Origin: Urophycis tenuis
Lineage: Eukaryota; Chordata; Actinopteri; Gadiformes; Phycidae
Length of the DNA stretch: 64,000 bases
Reading direction: 5' to 3'
Assembly: GCA_036785325.1 (NCBI GenBank)
Contig: JAXIVH010000012.1
Location: 8,267,636-8,331,635, forward strand
Below, one piece after another: positions 46,542 to 62,100 of the stretch. How positions within the stretch are numbered: the first letter of the stretch is position 1; each line of letters opens with the position of its first letter. The translations under genes and the position numbers were made by a program. The notes beneath the pieces are model-generated. The model saw nothing but the letters and a program-made list of their open reading frames with translations. It was not told where the DNA came from and ran no database searches.

Positions 46542-46830
46542 GGTCATCGCTGTAGGACTCAGAAACAAGAAAGTCTCGCCCTCTAAATAATCAACACCAC
46601 CGTGTGTGTGAAGCGGATCTTCGGCTGTCTACGTTCAGGAAGATGAAAAATGCTCTTACTTTTCATCGTTGTAAAAATGGATGAATAATGCTTTTTTTTT
46701 TTTTGGTATGCTCCACTTTAAACTAATTCCAAGCTTGGAATTTGTATTTGTTTTTCAGTGCCTCGATTCATTCAATATCCAACTGTTAGCGACTTTTACT
46801 ATCTAATGTAATTTTAGAATGTTCCTCAAA
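46542..46830 (+). other. stk38: Proximal stk38 3' UTR
   Basis: Follows the TGA at 46539-46541. No canonical AATAAA before the minisatellite, so the UTR may run through or past the 37-bp array; the next AATAAA is at about 48500, inside a repeat. Confidence 0.4.
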
Positions 46831-47560
46831 GCTGTAGACTAGTGCACTCGTGTTTCTCATCTTCAAAGCTGTGGACTAGTGCACTAGTGTTTCTCATCTT
46901 CAACGCTGCGGACTAGTGCACTAGTTTTTCTCTTCAATGCTGTGGACTGGTGCACTAGTGTTTCTTGTCTTTAACGCTGCAGACTAGTGCACTAGGGTTT
47001 CTCGTCTTCAATGCTGTTGACTAGTGCACTAGTGTTTCTCATCTTCAATGCTGTGGACTAGTGCACTAGTGTTTCCTGTCTTTAACGCTGCGGACCACTG
47101 CACTAGTGTTTCTCGTCTACAACGTTGCGGACGGGTGCACTAGTGTTTCTTGTCTTCAGCGCTGTGGACTAGTGCACTAGTGTTTCTCATCTTCAACGCT
47201 GTGGACTAGTGCACTAGTGTTTCCTGTCTTTAACGCTGCGGACTAGTGCACTAGTGTTTCCTGTCTTTAACGCTGCGGACTAGTGCACTAGTGTTTCCTG
47301 TCTTTAACGCTGCAGACAAGTGCACTAGGGTTTCTCGTCTACAACGTTGCGGACGGGTGCACTAGTGTTTCTCATCTTCAGCGCTGTGGACTAGTGCACT
47401 AGTGTTTCCTGTCTTTAACGCTGCGGACAAGTGCACTAGGGTTTCTCGTCTACAACGTTGCGGACGGGTGCACTAGTGTTTCCCGTCTTCAGAGCTGTGG
47501 ACGGGTGCACTAGTGTTTCTCATGTAATGCTGCAGACTAGTGCACTAGTGCTTCTCGTCT
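46831..47560. repeat. 37-bp minisatellite, about 20 copies, with internal palindrome
   Basis: Unit about GTGGACTAGTGCACTAGTGT plus TTCTCATCTTCAACGCT (37 bp), repeated head to tail with scattered substitutions. The core ACTAGTGCACTAGT is a perfect 14-bp palindrome retained in most units. Variant types alternate (CTCATCTTCAAC, CTGTCTTTAAC, CTCGTCTACAACG), suggesting higher-order duplication of unit blocks. Confidence 0.93.
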
Positions 47561-48215
47561 CCTATTCCAAACACCAGCCATTTCCTTGTGCAGCGCTGCG
47601 TCCTGCGCGGTGCCTGCGGATCAGCAGTTACAACAGTTGTTTACACCAGGTTTTTATCCTTCCGTCACTCTTATCTTCTTGGGTTCCCTTCTTGAGACAT
47701 GTCACGAGGCTCCTCGCTCGCTGCGCCGCCTGACGCAGGGTGGAGTCGTGTTCTCCATTCAAGATGCATATCAGAAGTGTGACTTCTTTTTTTTTTTTTT
47801 TATATCACGGATGCTATCGGAGTATGCTACATGCTAATGGTTTGGTGGAAAAGCTCTTAAGGGCTACAAGTTCTTTCCTGGTCAACTGACATTTGCTTCT
47901 TGTTACCAAATGACTCGTCACCAAAGAGCTGAATGAATCATGTCTTAAATTATGTTTGTACTCTCTGTATGTAGTGTTTGTAGTTACACGTAGGACTCGC
48001 CCCCAACGCGCGTCGATGCACATATCGGATGCAACGGAAAGCTCCGGCTCGTTTCCTGCTTTTCTCACGAATGGAACAAACGACTTTAAGATGCAATGCT
48101 TGTACTGTGTTGTCGTGCCACCTTTTATCGAAGCAAAAAAAAAAAAAAAATACAATTTCACTTTGGTTACAAATGTGTGTTTGATACATCACCGATGCAA
48201 CGTCTGTTCTACGTA
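47561..48215. other. Intergenic, no gene recognised
   Basis: No coding exon recognisable. Contains T- and A-homopolymers (about 47788 and 48136). Confidence 0.4.
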
Positions 48216-48530
48216 AGTGGCCTCTCCTGCAAGAAGGCCACGGGTTGCAACTCAGCCGGGACCCTTCTGTGTGGAGTCTGTATGTTTTCCCCCGTCTGCC
48301 CCCCTTGCTTCCCCCCCCCCCCCCCCCCCCACCTCCTGCACCAAAAGACATACATGTTGGGTTGATACCCCTGCCGGTGCCCTTGACCAAGGCACTGGCA
48401 GCGGACCTGGAGCGGGCCCTCGCTCGGGCTGCCCTGCGGCTGCCCACCGCTCCAGGAGCTGGGTCAGAACCAGAGGACAAGTTTCCCCCAAGGGGGACAA
48501 TAAAAGATCTATTCTATGCTAAACGTTGTA
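48216..48530 (+). mobile_element. Fish interspersed repeat (non-autonomous element)
   Basis: Contains CTTCTGTGTGGAGTCTGTAT, then a word resembling the common fish-repeat block GTTCTCCCCGTGTCTG, then TGCCCTTGACCAAGGCACTG and CTGCCCACCGCTCC. It ends GTTTCCCCCAAGGGGGACAA then TAAA, a typical 3' end of abundant teleost retroposons. A C-homopolymer (48309-48330) interrupts it. The family name cannot be assigned from sequence alone. Confidence 0.65.
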
Positions 48531-49651
48531 GGTGTTTATTCCATCATTTGTGGGAGTGCGGTGTTATTTTTTAGGGGCATTTGTTGAATTTTAAGCTTTT
48601 GTTCTATGAGCTCTGAGCTGTGGTTTGAACCGATCAATTTGTTTTCCGGTACTTATAAGTGCTGTGAAGAAAGTGCATGTATGATATCAAATTGAATGTG
48701 AACAATCTGCGTTGAAATGTGAAGCAGCAATCTCCAACACATTCCTCCAGTACAAAGCAGCGCTCGCCAATTAGGAAACGGAAACGCAATCTGTCCACAC
48801 CAGAGGATGTCGCGTCGGGCCCCGTGAGGCCCCTCGACGGGGGGTCCGACCCTGCAGCTGTCTCGGGCTCAGTGTTCATGCAACGCCGGGTAGGTGGCGC
48901 CATTTGGTTCTCCGTATCGGGTTGGTAATCGTGTTCTTAACTTTTATTGTACGACTGTGTTTCACGGGGAGGAAGGCGCACTGGTGGCGTTTGTTCGTGG
49001 GCAGAGAGCTGTGTGGCACTCCACAGACTGAAATGTTCTCGTTAAACGTGGCAGTTTGCGATGCACTTCGGTTTTTATAGGTCCCTTTACCCTTATGTCT
49101 TGCGTCATGAGCGGTGGGACCAAAGCTAAGAACCTTCCAGATTCTCCCCATGACTCCCCAGAGATATGAAATATTGACATGCCTTCTTCGTTCATTATGT
49201 TAGTACTGTTATACTGTGTTTTCTATGCCAACTATACAAAGTATATGGCCTTTCATATTTTAAAATAAATTTATGGACAAAACACAGCTCCCTTCACAGT
49301 GAATAACTACAGGCCTACAAGGAGCATAATGGATTACCTCCCTAAAGGCAGACGAAGGCAAACATTCAATATTGATGGATTTTTTTTTATTTCATTATGA
49401 ATTATTCATTACCTGGGGGAATTCAACATATTTGTTGAAATGTCAACAGGCCACTAGAATCAACATGTCATTGTGCTGTTGTGTGTTTATGTCAGACCTT
49501 GGAAGTGGTCACGTGCACGACGCCCGAACAGCGCTATCATGAAGGCAGACGTTCTCTTTAGGCCTACTACACAATCATAGCATTACCCTGCGTATGCAAA
49601 TGATTTATAATCAGTGCATGGTTTGTATAGATATAGTATGTGTATAGTAGG
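48531..49651. other. Intergenic, no gene recognised
   Basis: Only short chance ORFs; no splice-linked homology noticed. Confidence 0.4.
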
Positions 49652-49800
49652 CCAACATTTACATTTAGGGCATTTAGCAGACGCTTTTTATCCAAAGCGA
49701 CTTACAATAAGTACATTCGTCAGAAGGTGATACATTTCATTGCTGTTCATACAGTAGGAAAGTCACCAGAACAAGTTTCAAGCATTTCAATTGCTTTACG
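49652..49800. mobile_element. Second copy of the 45021-45175 interspersed repeat
   Basis: Same order of blocks (ACATTTA, GGCATTTAGCAGACGC, CGACTTACAATAAGTACATT, CATACAGTAGGAAAGTC, ACAAGTTTCAAGCATTTCAA) as the stk38 intron copy, with moderate divergence. Confidence 0.75.
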
Positions 49801-50446
<646 letters not shown>

Positions 50447-50460
50447 TGTGAGAGAGAGTG

Positions 50461-51050
50461 AATTTTATCACACACACTACAGCTCCTCACTCGCCGTTCT
50501 CCTCCCCTCAACTCCTGCTCTCCCTCTCTCCCTCGCTCCCTCTCTCTCTCATCCGTTTTTATTTTTGCATTGTCGAAGCGAATTCTTTTCCAGCTATCTA
50601 CGCATTGCGTTGCCGTGACAACCCGAAGGCCGACGTCTTGTTGAGCTAAGGTGACGGAAATAAGAAGACCCTGGAGTTTATAATCTCCAGTCCTTTGTCT
50701 CCATTAGTGTTGCATAGCAGTAGCACTTGTTTCACTAAATTAAAAAAAAAAAAACAATATTACGAAGTGTTTATTTGATCTTATCCTTTATCTTTTTTAT
50801 CCAGTCCTTCCCACTCGACATGAATGAAGTCTCTGTATTTATGTACCAACATTAGTGTGAGACGATGCGCCGATGTTCGACGACTAGTTTAATTTAACCA
50901 CTTCCTTACTAGAAGCACGCGTTTACAAACCAGCTTCACATAGGCCTATTTCTGTGCACAAAATGAGACAGAACTATTAGAGGTCCAGCTTGAGATGTCC
51001 CTTCCAACAAGCTGTTAATGAAAAGGAAATCAACGTCAGAGGCTTTTAGA
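50461..51050 (+). repeat. Duplicated segment, upstream copy (A) flanking pdyn
   Basis: 50461-50841 is nearly identical to 56189-56565; I see only two extra AT dinucleotides and homopolymer length changes in the other copy. Homology resumes at 51019-51046 (AAGGAAATCAACGTCAGAGG then CTTTTAG) after about 180 bp present only in this copy. Both copies are in the same orientation. Confidence 0.95.
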
Positions 51051-52500
51051 TGTGGGTCTGATGAGGTCTAGATGAGGTCTGATGAGCTCACTGCGCCGGC
51101 TCCACATTAAGGAAACGTGGCTTGTGATCACCTGAAATTGTATTTATCGTTGTGCCACTGATAAGCAGATTGGTGACGTTATCTTCCTCCCATACAACAG
51201 GGATGAGAGGAAGGGATGTCATATGTGAGCAAAAGCAAACCCTGAAGTAGAACGTGCAACACGCTGTTTAAAATCATGTCTGTCCCTGCTGCACGCATCA
51301 GTGCTGCACAACACGATTTGAACCCATGTAACATCCTGAGAATAACAACATCAAGCCCTTGATAGCCAAGGCTTGTATCAACATCTTTGTGTCACTTGGC
51401 TACTGAAAAAATCAGTCGATGGTGAGAGCCGCGTTGAATTAGTTTCGTTCTTTCATTCTAAAACTACAGAAATGACAAATGCAACCTTTTGTGATGTCAG
51501 AAATGAATGGGGGCTCTTTCTTGTACTAGAGAAACCTGTCTCCGGTGGATCAAAGGAAACGGCAATCAATAAATGATGAAATTCTGACTATACTCGTCCA
51601 ACAGTTGCATTGCATCAGCATTAGTTTATTAGGCCTATCTGCGTTTCTGTGTGTTTGTGTGTCAACATGTGGGAGTATTAAGAATCTTTTCAGAGGTCTC
51701 TAGGTAACTGAGAAATGTAAATACACATTCACACGGAGCCCGTGGATGCTCATGAGGTATGAAGCACACCCTGAAGGGACAGAAAATGAATAACATTTTG
51801 TGTGGGGGTGCAACTTCAATAACTTCCGAAAAGCACTGCGAGCATTGTGCAAGGCCGAGGGAATGGAGACGCACACTTCTAAGAGGAGGAGGAGGAGGAG
51901 GAGGAGGAGGACAGCTTGTCCTCAGGTACTGCCGGAAGGTTTGTAGAGACCCTTAAACCATCGTAACCACTCCCCCCCTCAAAAAAACAACAACAACAAA
52001 AACAACAACAACAACAACCCTGCTTGGGGAAAATGGTATAGGCTACATAAACGATGCTACTCGAGGAATCTCATCTATTGCTAGGGGTATGCGTATGGGT
52101 ATGGGGCAGGGGGCAGTGGTCTCTCTTGGGTGGGCCCGCTACTTCCCCTGCGTGACCTTAAACAAGTATGGACATGTGCAGCGTTAGTTGCACAGTGCTA
52201 ACGCGCTAATATCATTGGCCTCATTTCAATGGGTCTTTCTTTCTCCAAATGTTTAGTCAATACCGAGCCATTGTGTATCCGGTTCACCTTGATTGAAAAA
52301 CAAAACGTTTCTCTCAAAGCTAACATTATTATTTACACCAAACCAAACAGTTAATGTGACGATTATTATTTGATGATTGGAGACGTTTCCGAGTTGATAC
52401 GACCCAATTGGTGTGGGCGTAATACAGGCGTAGGTTTGGGGGTGGAATTCTGTGCGCATCGTTTCGCAGTGTGCATTGGTCAGGTAAAATAGAAGCAGGT
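51051..52500. other. pdyn 5' flank, no gene recognised
   Basis: Holds a GAGGAGGAGG tract (about 51881-51910) and a CAACAACAAC tract (about 51987-52017). No coding exon recognised. Confidence 0.4.
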
Positions 52501-52501
52501 G

Positions 52502-52663
52502 TGACGTATTTGGGGGGCATGAGCGTCTCCATCAATAGGCTATATACAAGCAACCAACAGCCACGCACGAGCATTACTACTGTGAGCGGACATTGGAACG
52601 GTCTCTACGCGTTAGATGGTTAGATTTTTACGCATTCGGAAATATCTCTACCACGCTAAGGAG
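52502..52663 (+). promoter_or_regulatory. pdyn: pdyn promoter (CRE-like + TATA) and untranslated exon 1
   Basis: TGACGTAT (52502-52509) is a cAMP-response-element-like site. TATATA at 52541-52546 should place transcription start near 52570. The inferred exon 1 runs to the strong donor AAGGAG/GTAAGC (exon end 52663). Mammalian PDYN is also CREB-regulated through TGACG-type elements (established). The start site itself is inferred. Confidence 0.55.
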
Positions 52664-52969
52664 GTAAGCTGTTGGTCTATTACATTTCGCTTTCATCTGG
52701 AAATGTGATTCAATTCCATTTCTTTCTCTGAATTAACTGTATATTTATGTTCATATTATTATGATTCCGCCCTCGAGATACGACTATGTAATTTGTGTAA
52801 CCCGTCCAGCCTTTAGGGACAGAATTAAAACAAATCATCCCATTTGAGTTCATTACTCGTTCACATTCAGACATTGAGACATTATATGTGGCATTAAGAC
52901 TATAATATGTGACTTACAACTCGCGGGGTGACTTTTTCTCCCAACTTTTCCTCTCAGGGATTTGGGGAA

Positions 52970-53918
52970 ATGGACTGGTACCTCTGCGTGCTGATGCTGA
53001 GTTTCCCTTGGTCCATTCAGACCGAGAGTTCTCCGAGATGTCAAAACTGCGTTGGTCAGACCGATTCAGGTGCATCTTTCAGTCACCTGGTAGGCTTATG
53101 ATATGAAATATTGCACATAATCAACCAAAATGAGATGTAGTTGTGATTCGTCATGCCTGGTCGCTTTTGAATCCGTCCCCGCCTTTAGTTCAATGATTTT
53201 GATCGTTGTCTATTCTTTACGATCTGCCACTGATAGCAGCGAACCGCTTACGTAAATACATCTAGTTGTAGCCTACATGTAGGAACCATGGTATTGCCCA
53301 AAATACAATACAATACAAAGTTTAATACATTTTTTTGTATCATATTTCTTTTTGAAGACTTGCATTTTGGAGTGTGAGGAAACCCTCTGGAAATCCAAAG
53401 AATCGAAGACAGGTCGGCCCACCAACATCCTACAGACATCAGCTTCCACAGGTTTCAGCCGGCACCGCACAGCTGACAGCAACGCGCAACAACCGAGAAC
53501 TAGCGCAGCAGAGGCCAGCCCCAAACTGCCCCAGCTGCTGTACAACGGAGTCGCCGATAAACCCAACTCACAGTTGAAGAACGCAGTGGCCTTCCAGATG
53601 CTTGACAATTCTGCGTGGAACAACGAAGAGCGACAGAGTCCGGATACTTATGAGGTGGACGCAGCGTTAAATAAACTTCAATTGCATGACAAAGCATTTC
53701 ATCATTTTGGCCTAAAGTCCAAGCGGAATGATGACGCAGAGAAAGGCAGCCTAGAGCATGACACTCTGCAGAAGCGTTACGGTGGCTTCATGAGACGGAT
53801 CCGACCCAAGTTGAGTAACCTGAAATGGGATAATCAGAAGCGTTATGGCGGTTTTTTACGTCGCCATTTCAAAATTGCCGTGCGCTCTGAGCCACATGCG
53901 TTTGACTTTAGTCTATAG
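52970..53918 (+). CDS. pdyn: Prodynorphin (opioid peptide precursor)
   Basis: Two coding exons, 52970-53089 and 53358-53918, give 226 aa. The ATG lies 12 nt after an acceptor (CCTCTCAG). A signal peptide (MDWYLCVLMLSFPWSIQT) leads into the opioid-precursor cysteine region, where four cysteines (24, 27, 42, 46) remain. The C terminus has two KR-bounded opioid units: residues 181-200, starting YGGFMRRIRPKL (dynorphin A type), and residues 203-215, YGGFLRRHFKIAV followed by Arg (dynorphin B type). The KWDNQKRYGGFLRR junction is diagnostic of prodynorphin rather than proenkephalin. The peptides act on kappa opioid receptors after prohormone-convertase cleavage. No YGGF neo-endorphin unit is present; AFHHFGLKSKR (153-163) sits where it should be. 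The second exon carries all the peptides, as in other vertebrates. Confidence 0.96.
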
Positions 53919-54175
53919 ATCAGAATGAACGACGGCTGCTGGCAATCATAGCGTAATTTATATGTTGGCCTATCTGCATCAATTTGACATCTAGATTACA
54001 TCGAGTTACATTTCTATTATTTATTTACAAAAAAGAGCATTAGGCCTATCATTAATAGGTCCATCAGACATATTAAAACATATTTTCAGTGATGTGTGTT
54101 TAGCAAACTGCAGGCTACTATATAACAAATGCTTGTTATACACCACTAATAAACTTGTTTCATACGTCCCAAAGG
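53919..54175 (+). other. pdyn: pdyn 3' UTR
   Basis: Short AT-rich sequence from the TAG to an AATAAA at 54148-54153. Confidence 0.6.
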
Positions 54176-54337
54176 TGGATATATTTTAATTATTTTTGGG
54201 AAGGCCAACCTGTGATACTGTGGTTGTACTTGGGGCCCCAGAGGGTAAGAGAGAGACTCCAGTTGACTAGATGGCGCTAATGGACCAAAGCGTGATGCTC
54301 CATATGCATGAGGTGTACAGTAATATAGGGTTAGGGT

Positions 54338-54338
<1 letters not shown>

Positions 54339-54406
<68 letters not shown>
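54339..54406. repeat. (AAT)n microsatellite, about 22 units
   Basis: Pure trinucleotide tract directly after TAGGGTTAGGGTTAT. Confidence 0.97.
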
Positions 54407-56600
<2,194 letters not shown>

Positions 56601-56676
56601 TCTAGAGCTAGATGTGTTTCAGCAATGACTCCGTCGTTACAGACCGTTTTCGAAATCTGGCTTCGTGTGGATGGGG

Positions 56677-57837
<1,161 letters not shown>

Positions 57838-57917
<80 letters not shown>
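57838..57917. repeat. (CA)n microsatellite, about 39 units
   Basis: Pure CA tract followed by CGCCCGCACGCGCGCGCG, an alternating purine-pyrimidine stretch able to adopt Z-DNA. Confidence 0.96.
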
Positions 57918-57919
<2 letters not shown>

Positions 57920-59142
57920 CCGCACGCGCGCGCGTTTGAGTAGAGAGGAAATAGAAGGTAGAGAGTGATTTTCTCTCCTTTGGGCGATTGTGGAGAGGTT
58001 TGGACAAGTAGCCACTGGCCACATCTCTGGCCACATCTCTGTGAAGTTTGAAGCCTCATTAGAAGCTCTCCAACACCACAACGGACGGGTGCACATCCAG
58101 AAGTTGCAGTTATACAGTGAGTGGAACGTTTTTATATTCGGACTTCAGACTCATCTGGTTAATCTTTGCCAAATGCTCATTTGTTAACCTGCACAATGGA
58201 GAACGTTCATAGGTCAGAGATGTGTAGCTAGCCTATGCAATTGTTTTTAACTGTTCAAGCGTCAGATTGTGATGCCCCTTGACGCGGGGGGGGCTGATTG
58301 GAAAGTCAGCCAGTCGCACATCGTCCATATGGTTTTCAACAGAGCGATCAAACTGGGGATTTTGAATATCGTAGATTTAAGGAGGAAACGAAAGGGTGAG
58401 GGTAAGCTAGACCAAAAAATGTCTAGCTTCGCCACTGATTGTCATCATCATTATTAATGAGTTTTTTTTTTTTTTTTTTTAATTGGACGGCACAGAGATC
58501 CGGGGCTATAGCCTCGAATGGCCTGGTCTAACGACGCGCCTGTCATCTCCTAATGCTGGGCTTGATTTGGTCACCCATTATGTCCTTAAGGAGAACAAGG
58601 AGCGCACTCAGTGGTTGCACGCATTCAGATGTTTCAGTTGCTTGGCGGGAAATTAATCAAATAAACTACTGCTGAAATAATGAATACATTCAAACCGGTA
58701 ACTAACAGTTAATTAACAGGTAACTAATGGTAATAATTTGCTAATGTTTAATAATAGGGTTCATGTTAACTAGGGTAGGCCTATACATTTATACATTATT
58801 TGATAGGGTTAGGTGATAAGCATTATTATATTGCTTATCACTGCATTAACTAATGTAATTAATGGTTAATAAATATACCATTATTGTAAAGTGTAACTGA
58901 TACATTTACTGCCATTACTGACAGTAACTATTTTCTCCTTCTAACTACAGCAATGGAAATATTTGCTGATTTACAGACGATAAACAGTTTGACACAAAGC
59001 AAACAGCAACCCTCCACTTCAAGGGGGCTTGTTGCATAACCGCTCCTTCAAATAGTTGGCTGACTGACAATTTGTAGTTTTGCGGGCTGTGGTTTGTCAT
59101 TCCAGTATGAACTCTGTTTATGTCCCTCAGTGAAATACCACC
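57918..59142 (+). promoter_or_regulatory. slco2b1: slco2b1 5' flank
   Basis: An acceptor-like TGTCCCTCAG ends at 59130, 12 nt before the ATG, so an untranslated upstream exon is likely; its position is not identifiable. A T-run lies at about 58462-58480. Confidence 0.35.
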
Positions 59143-62100
59143 ATGACCAGCCATGACCCAAACCACAAACCCAGATGCTGGAACCCTTTCAGCAGCATCA
59201 AGGTACTGACCCTGTCACTTTGTAGTGGTTAGTTGTGCTTAGTTGTGCTGTGAGCTAACAGCATAAATCCCCGTGAAATCTGTTCCACAGATTTCTCAGT
59301 TTCAGTTCAGAAAGAATGTTTGCTTTCACTTTGATGCAGCTCTAACTCTCTCGCCACCTTTTATGGTTTTTCCCCCTTCTGTGCCTCTAGTTCTTTGTAT
59401 TCTGTCAGAGTTTTCTGCAACTGGCCCAGCTTATGGTGTCGGGCTGCGTGAAGAGCTCCATCTCCACCATCGAGAGACGCTATGGGTTCACCAGCCAGAA
59501 GCTTGGCCTTCTGGTCGCCTTCAACGAGGTGGGTGTGGATCGTAAACGCAAGGGCCACCGACAGAATGGAAGAGCCGGCACAGTAAAAAGTCGTTAAAAA
59601 AAGCAACAGTGAAAAAAACGCGGTCTCTCCCTTCAGGTGGGGAACGTGATGCTCATCGTGTTTGTGAGTTTCTTCGGAAGTCGAGTCCACAGGCCTCGCT
59701 TCATCGGCGCCGGGGCGCTGCTGGCAGGCATGTCCTCGCTGATCATAGCCTTACCCCACTTCCTGAGTCAGCCCTACCAGCACGCCGGCCGCTGTGAGTG
59801 CTCTTCGTCACGGGCGGGCGCGGCACACTAAAGCAACGCCGCCAAACGTACGTGCGCGATTTGCGAGACAAACGTGCGTACGTTGACCGGGCCTCTCCCT
59901 TTTTGTCCGTGTTCGCAGCCACCGACAACACGACCGCTGGCCTCTGCCAATCACAAAGCTCCGTCGCCGCCTCGTTGTCCAACCACAGCTGCGAGCATAA
60001 CGAGAGTCCCACCCATCAGGGGGTGTTTCCTGTGCTGCTCCTGGGTCAGCTGCTCCTGGGGATCTCTACGGTTCCCATCCAGCCCTTTGGGATGTCCTAC
60101 GTGGACGACTTCGCCAGCAGGAGGAACTCGCCCCTCTACATCGGTACTTTGGGATGAGTTTCTTACATGAGTACAAGAAGACTGAACTGTATTTTCTTAC
60201 ACGAGTGCAATTAGGCTGAACTGTAGTTTCTTACACGAGTGCAATTAGACTGAACTGTAGTTTCTTACACGAGTGCAATTAGACTGAACTGTAGTTCATT
60301 ACATGAGTACAATTAGACTGAACTGTAGTTCATTACATGAGTACAATTAGACTGAACTGTAGTTCATTACATGAGTACAATTAGACTGAACTGTAGTTCA
60401 TTACATGAGTACAATTAGACTGAACTGTAGTTCATTACATGAGTACAATTAGACTGAACTGTAGTTCATTACATGAGTACAATTAGACTGAACCGTAGTT
60501 CATTACATGAGTACAATTAGACTGAACTGTAGTTCATTACATGAGTACAATTAGACTGAACTGTAGTTCATTACATGAGTACAATTAGACTGAACTGTAG
60601 TTCATTACATGAGTACAATTGGACTGAAATGTAGTTCCTTACATGAGTATAATTCAACTAAAATGTAGTTCCTTACATGAGTATAATTCAACTATTGATT
60701 GATACTATGAACCTTCTAGTGTGGCAAATAACAATTGGTACACACAAACCCCACCAGCACTAGCAAACAGTAAAAAAAAGTGTCCGTAAAGGATTCAAAT
60801 CCACACCGGTTTCAAATGTATAAACCGTCCAGCAAACGAGTGCTATACTTTGGTATGGTGATCTCTGAAGTTAAAACTGCTGATGGCAGCTTTGATGCTT
60901 TATCCCCAGAACCAGAGAAGCGACTGGTAGCTTTGGTCGGCTGATAACTGGTGTGCTCTGATCCGTGTGTTGTGATTGGCTGCTTGGCGCCTTCTGTCTT
61001 CAGGGATCCTCCTGGCCGTGACCTCTTTAGGGCCTGCGCTGGGCTTCATGATGGGCGCTTTTACACTGCGCTTTTATGTGGACTTTGACAAGATAACCGC
61101 AGGTGAGTGAACACATCCTAATGACGAGTAGTAAAAAGCCTAACCCTTACCATATAATTATTATGATTATTAATGTTATCACTATCATATTATTATTGTG
61201 CATAGGAACTAGTCAAGTCAAGTCAAGTCAAGAACTATACACAATCTAGATATCGCTTTTCGTCATATTATTCTTCTTCACACCAAATTTCTGCAATTAA
61301 TGGAGGCTAAACGACTGAACCTTGATGATTTCATTCAAACTGTATTACAAAGGTGTACTTGAAATAATGAATACATTCAAAGTAGATACATTGGTAACAC
61401 TTTACAATAACGCTACATTAATTAACCATTAATTAGCTTAGTAAATTAGTTTACACAGTGACAGGTAACTAATGGTAATAATGTGCTAATGTTTAATAAT
61501 GATAATGTTACTTGGTTCTTCTGTATACCTGTGCTATGTATTATTTATTTTCGTCAAACTTCATACCTACTGAGATAGTTGCGATTAAACATGCAAAAAA
61601 CTCCCATAGACATAACATTGACCCTTTTGAGTCCTACGCCCTTGCTCCTTTTGTCTTTGATTCGCTTGTAAAATTCTCCTTTGAGGCACATTTCTCAAAT
61701 TACAGCCAAGTAATTACAAGTAATTTCTCAAATTACAGCCAGTGCTCCCATTTTGGGTGATTTAGTCTGTTTGTCATCAAAGTTTGTGCATGTCTTGAAA
61801 TGAAGCCAAACTAGTGAAATACTGTTAGCAGCTAATTTGGTAGTTGTCAACTGGATGGCATAGCTCAGAGTGTGGGTTCCACAACCGGATGGTTGGCGGT
61901 TCGATCCCCACCTCAACTGAATCTCAATGATGAAGCTCAATGATTACGGTCATTCCTATTCACAAGTAATTCCTCTCGTGGAATTAAATTTGAGTTATTA
62001 TTTAGTTATTATTGTATCATTTTTTTTGTCATTGTTTTTATTATCATGTTAGGATTATCTTTATTATTATTTATATTGTTGTTATTGTTATCATTACACT

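Noticed and set aside
54327..54338. TTAGGGTTA next to the AAT repeat, considered as interstitial telomere repeat
   Set aside because: Only about two units; chance occurrence.
61855..61920. Functional tRNA gene
   Set aside because: A- and B-box-like words are present but arms do not pair into a cloverleaf and no discriminator or T-terminator is evident; kept only as a SINE-like fragment.
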